Shown here piece by piece: positions 6,649 through 7,837 of a DNA stretch of 7,837 bases (position 1 is the first letter of the stretch; each line of letters opens with the position of its first letter). Below the pieces are notes generated by a model. That model made no database searches and was not told where the DNA came from. It worked only from the letters and a program-made list of their open reading frames with translations. The translations under genes and the position numbers were made by a program. The DNA is from an uncultured Collinsella sp. (GTDB taxonomy: Bacteria; Actinomycetota; Coriobacteriia; Coriobacteriales; Coriobacteriaceae): positions 1 through 7,837 of the forward strand of contig USMR01000033.1 in assembly GCA_900555815.1 (NCBI GenBank). The letters are read 5' to 3'.

Positions 6649-6804
6649 CTTTGGCTCCCATCCCGCAGGTATCGGTGGAAATAATCCAATTTTGCGAGAA
6701 GGCATCCTGCCACGGTAGTGCCGTCCGAGGGCCAAAATGTCCAATTTGAGCGAGCGAAGCGCCGGGGCTCCGGAGCGCGCATGCTGCGCTAGGCAGCCCG
6801 GTCG
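6649..6804 (-). promoter_or_regulatory. Spacer between regulator and surface-protein gene, presumed promoter region
   Basis: The 156-base gap between two same-strand genes probably holds the surface-protein promoter, but no clear -35/-10 pair is visible. It is GC-rich near the regulator stop, with a GCTCCGGAGC palindrome at 6767-6776, and AT-richer nearer the surface gene. AAATTGGA (minus strand) occurs at 6740-6747 and again at 6685-6692. No T-tract follows the GC-rich stems, so a terminator is not supported. Confidence 0.4.
6655..6659 (-). promoter_or_regulatory. Ribosome binding site deciding the surface-protein start
   Basis: GGGAG lies six bases before ATG 6648. It selects the start that places the twin-arginine motif at residues 4-5. 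Confidence 0.7.
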
Positions 6805-7809
6805 CTAACGCAACATATGCGCGACCAGTTCGGTGCGCGTGCCGATGCCAAGCTTTGCATACACACTGGATAGGCGGTTTTTGACAGTGCCCGGCGATAC
6901 TCCCATATGACGAGCGATTTCGGCGTTGGTCCATCCGCGGCAGGCGAGCATGGCCATGGCGAACTCCGTGGTCGTTAAATCGTCGGCAACGTCCTCGCCC
7001 GAATCGGGGTTGTGGATGCGCCGCCAGCCGTAGCTGAATCGATACGTAATCTCGATGATACGTGCGAAATCGTCAGGGTATTGCGATTTTAGGCATGCCT
7101 CGATGAGCCCCTGCAAAAGGCCGTGATGCTCGCCAATGAGCTCAATAAGGCCGTCGGGACGCGCAGTGTTCCAAGCAACTCCGAAGTGCGTTTTAGCGGC
7201 GTCGATGTCCTTGAGGCTCATGCATGCCATGGAAGCTGCCAGGTGCAGGAACAGTTCCGAGATCGGATAGCTCCCCTGTTTCATGATCAGGGCGTTTTCC
7301 GCCATGCCCAGACTGCGGCCATATTCGCCGCGCAGGTACAGGGCATGCGCCATCACGTAGCTGGCGAACAGGCGCAGGCCTTCGGGCAGATGCGCCGCAA
7401 GCGGATAAAACTCTTCGGCAGAATACGGGGAAGACAAGTGCAACAGGACGCTTGCGGCCGAGGCGAACAGGATATGCGTGGCGTGGACGGCGGGTGATTC
7501 CTCGTCAGTTGGCGTATCGAGGATGCCCGCAAGACAACGGCGGGCGTCGGCGATACGGTTGAGCGACAGACTGGCGTATCCGCAGATAAAGCATGCGGAA
7601 TAGCGCAGTGCGGAATCGGTGGCGTCAAGATAGGGACGCGCTGTCTTGGCAGCGAGGGCGGCCTGTCCGCGAAAGTACAGCGCTTCTGCCGTGGCGATGG
7701 TGCGTGAATCGGGGTCGGAAATGCCTGCAACCGCAGCGTCAATCTGCCCCGGCACAAAGGCAGTGCACATCAACGGCATGGGAACGCATGGGTAGCCATC
7801 GCAGTCCAT
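6805..7809 (-). CDS. LuxR-family transcriptional regulator with TPR-like helical N-terminal region
   Basis: The 334-aa protein starts at ATG 7807-7809, chosen because GGGAG (7817-7821) lies seven bases upstream. The frame stays open to the right edge, so a longer start outside the window cannot be excluded. Residues 278-334 form a LuxR/GerE-type helix-turn-helix: a TTTEF-like first helix, then WTNAEIARHMGVSPGTVKNR as the recognition unit, and AKLGIGTRTEL at the end. This matches the family pattern in which the scaffold and recognition helices are followed by a dimerisation helix. The preceding 270 residues are Ala/Leu-rich helix pairs (GDY/GEY-type turns such as YLRGEYGRSLGMAENAL), like TPR or MalT-style superhelical sensor regions. 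No membrane segments, receiver Asp signature or Walker motif are seen, so the protein is probably cytoplasmic. The signal it responds to is unknown. It lies upstream of and parallel to the surface-protein gene, its most likely target by position. Confidence 0.88.
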   Translation of the reverse strand: MDCDGYPCVPMPLMCTAFVPGQIDAAVAGISDPDSRTIATAEALYFRGQAALAAKTARPYLDATDSALRYSACFICGYASLSLNRIADARRCLAGILDTPTDEESPAVHATHILFASAASVLLHLSSPYSAEEFYPLAAHLPEGLRLFASYVMAHALYLRGEYGRSLGMAENALIMKQGSYPISELFLHLAASMACMSLKDIDAAKTHFGVAWNTARPDGLIELIGEHHGLLQGLIEACLKSQYPDDFARIIEITYRFSYGWRRIHNPDSGEDVADDLTTTEFAMAMLACRGWTNAEIARHMGVSPGTVKNRLSSVYAKLGIGTRTELVAHMLR

Positions 7810-7837
7810 CTTCCATCTCCCAACAGCTGGCAACAAT

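Noticed and set aside
6765..6800. GC-rich stems after the LuxR gene as a terminator
   Set aside because: Stems can be drawn, including the GCTCCGGAGC palindrome, but they are imperfect and no T-tract follows on the minus strand.

Overview
The window is GC-rich, with dense Shine-Dalgarno-led genes and both GTG and ATG starts. A LuxR-type regulator, a DUF5067-like lipoprotein and a very large LAxTG-anchored surface protein together suggest a gut Actinomycetota of the class Coriobacteriia, perhaps Collinsella or a relative. That placement is inferred from gene style and was not tested by a search.

Layout from left to right: (1) the N-terminal half of a minus-strand AAA-type ATPase (archaeal ATPase/DUF234 style), running off the left edge and starting at GTG 745. 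(2) A roughly 400-base gap (746-1148). Its first 106 bases hold a large nested inverted repeat built from four ACTCGG-N6-CCGAGT units, one of which covers the ATPase ribosome binding site. The rest holds three smaller dyads and no supported gene. (3) A plus-strand lipoprotein gene (1149-2168) followed by a good rho-independent hairpin. (4) A minus-strand surface-protein locus (2281-6648). It reads as one frame of 1456 codons but is broken by an in-frame TAG at 5092-5094, giving a 518-aa Tat-exported N-terminal part and a large C-terminal part ending in a Gly/Ser linker and an LAGTG sorting signal. (5) A 156-base spacer, then a minus-strand LuxR-family regulator with a helical, TPR-like N-terminal region (6805-7809, possibly extending beyond the right edge).

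The LuxR gene lies directly upstream of the surface-protein gene on the same strand, so it is the natural candidate to regulate it; this is inference from position. The lipoprotein and surface-protein genes converge on the terminator region. The ATPase looks like an independent unit with its own operator-like repeat cluster. The two observations most worth following are that repeat cluster and the amber codon that separates the export signal from the wall anchor of the surface protein.
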